DNA of 64,000 bases from GCA-002712045 sp028112705 (GTDB taxonomy: Bacteria > Pseudomonadota > Alphaproteobacteria > Rhodobacterales > Rhodobacteraceae): positions 17,483 through 81,482 of the forward strand of contig JAOGYN010000009.1 in the NCBI GenBank assembly GCA_028112705.1, written 5' to 3'. The position numbers were made by a program, and so were the translations under genes. The notes below the pieces were generated by a model that saw only the letters and a list, made by a program, of their open reading frames with translations, made no database searches and had not been told where the DNA came from. How positions within the stretch are numbered: the stretch's first letter is position 1; each line of letters starts with the position of its first letter. Below are positions 63,333 to 64,000 of this stretch, in pieces.

Positions 63333-64000
63333 CTAAAGGAAGGCTGTTTCTTCGAAACTGCGCAGTTTTCTTGAGTGTAAACGCTCTAAAGGCATGTTTC
63401 TCAGAGATTCCATTGCTTTTATACCTATATTCAGATGTCTTTTTACCTGAGTGTTATAAAACTCACTTGCCATCCCGGGAAGTTTTAATTCTCCGTGTAA
63501 TGGTCTATCGGAAATGCAAAGTAGTGTTCCATAGGGTACACGAAACCGAAACCCATTTGCAGCTATCGTAGCGCTTTCCATATCCAGGGCAATTGCTCTG
63601 CTCTGAGAAAGACGTTTTACTGGACCTGATTGGTTTCTTAGCTCCCAATTTCGATTATCAATTGTGGCCACGGTTCCTGTTCGCATTATATTTTTTAATT
63701 CAAACCCAGATAATTTTGTCACATTAGCAACAGCATTTTCTATCGCAATCTGTATTTCTGCTAAGGCTGGGATAGGTATCCAAACTGGAATATCGTCATC
63801 TAAAACGTGATCTTCTCTTACATAAGCATGTGCAAGGACATAATCTCCCAATCTTTGCGATGCTCTTAATCCAGCACAGTGACCTAGCATTATCCAGGCA
63901 TGTGGCCTTAAGACTGCGACATGGTCAGTGGCAGTTTTTGCATTTGAAGGACCTACACCAATATTTACTAATGTTATGCCTGTGCCATCTTTGCGTTTTA
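63333..64000 (-). CDS. amn: AMP nucleosidase, 5' part outside the window
   Basis: The frame is open to the window edge, giving about 221 C-terminal residues. ITLVNIGVGPSNAKTATDHV, HAWIMLGHCAGLR, and IALDMESATIAANGFRFRVPY are typical of AMP nucleosidase (phosphorylase/nucleosidase fold), which cleaves AMP to adenine and ribose-5-phosphate. The methionine at 63890 is internal. The family is near 480-500 aa, so more than half lies outside the window. Confidence 0.9.
   Translation of the reverse strand, partial: KRKDGTGITLVNIGVGPSNAKTATDHVAVLRPHAWIMLGHCAGLRASQRLGDYVLAHAYVREDHVLDDDIPVWIPIPALAEIQIAIENAVANVTKLSGFELKNIMRTGTVATIDNRNWELRNQSGPVKRLSQSRAIALDMESATIAANGFRFRVPYGTLLCISDRPLHGELKLPGMASEFYNTQVKRHLNIGIKAMESLRNMPLERLHSRKLRSFEETAFL

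Overview
This is an A+T-rich, densely packed bacterial chromosome segment with short intergenic gaps and many start/stop overlaps of the ATGA type. Gene content and order suggest a marine alphaproteobacterium close to the Rhodobacterales, most like the low-GC, proteorhodopsin-bearing surface-ocean lineages of the HTCC2255/NAC11-7 kind; that placement is inference from recalled gene order, not from a search. Supporting blocks are malyl-CoA lyase next to accA, argH / tiny lipoprotein / lysA, ETF-QO / TPR / ispE facing polyprenyl synthase / DUF2007 / trmN-like, ilvE beside the petP-petR regulator pair, and mlaA-mlaC. I see no insertion sequence, integrase, phage gene, CRISPR array or rRNA operon. 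| Layout. 0-3.9 kb: malyl-CoA lyase (5' truncated), accA, a nucleoside deoxyribosyltransferase-like protein, tRNA-Arg(CCU) with a degenerate tRNA-like 3' half beside it, nfsA and a CDP-alcohol phosphatidyltransferase. 4.1-9.4 kb: a solitary blue-tuned proteorhodopsin with a strong terminator, a threonine dehydratase-like enzyme, two divergent MORN-type repeat proteins, a metallo-beta-lactamase-fold hydrolase, a decayed PDZ-like fragment bracketed by 20-bp direct repeats, and a cysteine synthase. 9.4-20.4 kb: an exported alpha/beta hydrolase, a DMT exporter, four AMP-forming acyl-CoA ligases (one acetoacetate-CoA ligase, one resembling DmdB), a serine hydrolase and thioesterase TesB. | 20.5-28.6 kb is a quaternary-amine module: a tightly coupled Rieske oxygenase / SDR / MBL-fold / DMT exporter operon next to a divergently arranged glycine-betaine-type ABC transporter whose permease is a fused double-length protein. 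28.6-36.7 kb: DMT exporter, serine hydrolase, argH-lipoprotein-lysA, tag, and phaA-phaB. 36.7-54.4 kb is mostly housekeeping: trmN-like/DUF2007, polyprenyl synthase, ispE, TPR protein, ETF-QO, greA, ilvE, petPR, mlaAC, ridA-ugpQ-DUF482-phhB, peroxiredoxin, a putidaredoxin-reductase-like flavoprotein, rsmD and yggT. | 54.4-64 kb: a clearly broken msrA pseudogene on the minus strand, a translationally coupled class IV aminotransferase / sulfotransferase pair, then the most interesting unit, a four-gene minus-strand operon encoding a DmdA-like tetrahydrofolate-dependent demethylase, an acyl-CoA dehydrogenase, an ADP-forming acyl-CoA synthetase and a CaiD-like crotonase. This has the logic of the DMSP demethylation route (demethylase, CoA ligase, dehydrogenase, hydratase), but the last three steps would be filled by families other than the classical DmdB/C/D. 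The window ends with a DMT exporter, an HU protein and a truncated AMP nucleosidase. | Together the genes describe a photoheterotroph living on osmolytes (betaines, probably DMSP), organic acids and amino acids: light-driven proton pumping, betaine import and oxidative demethylation, acyl-CoA activation and beta-oxidation-like steps feeding ETF-QO, and acetoacetyl-CoA/3-hydroxybutyrate metabolism.
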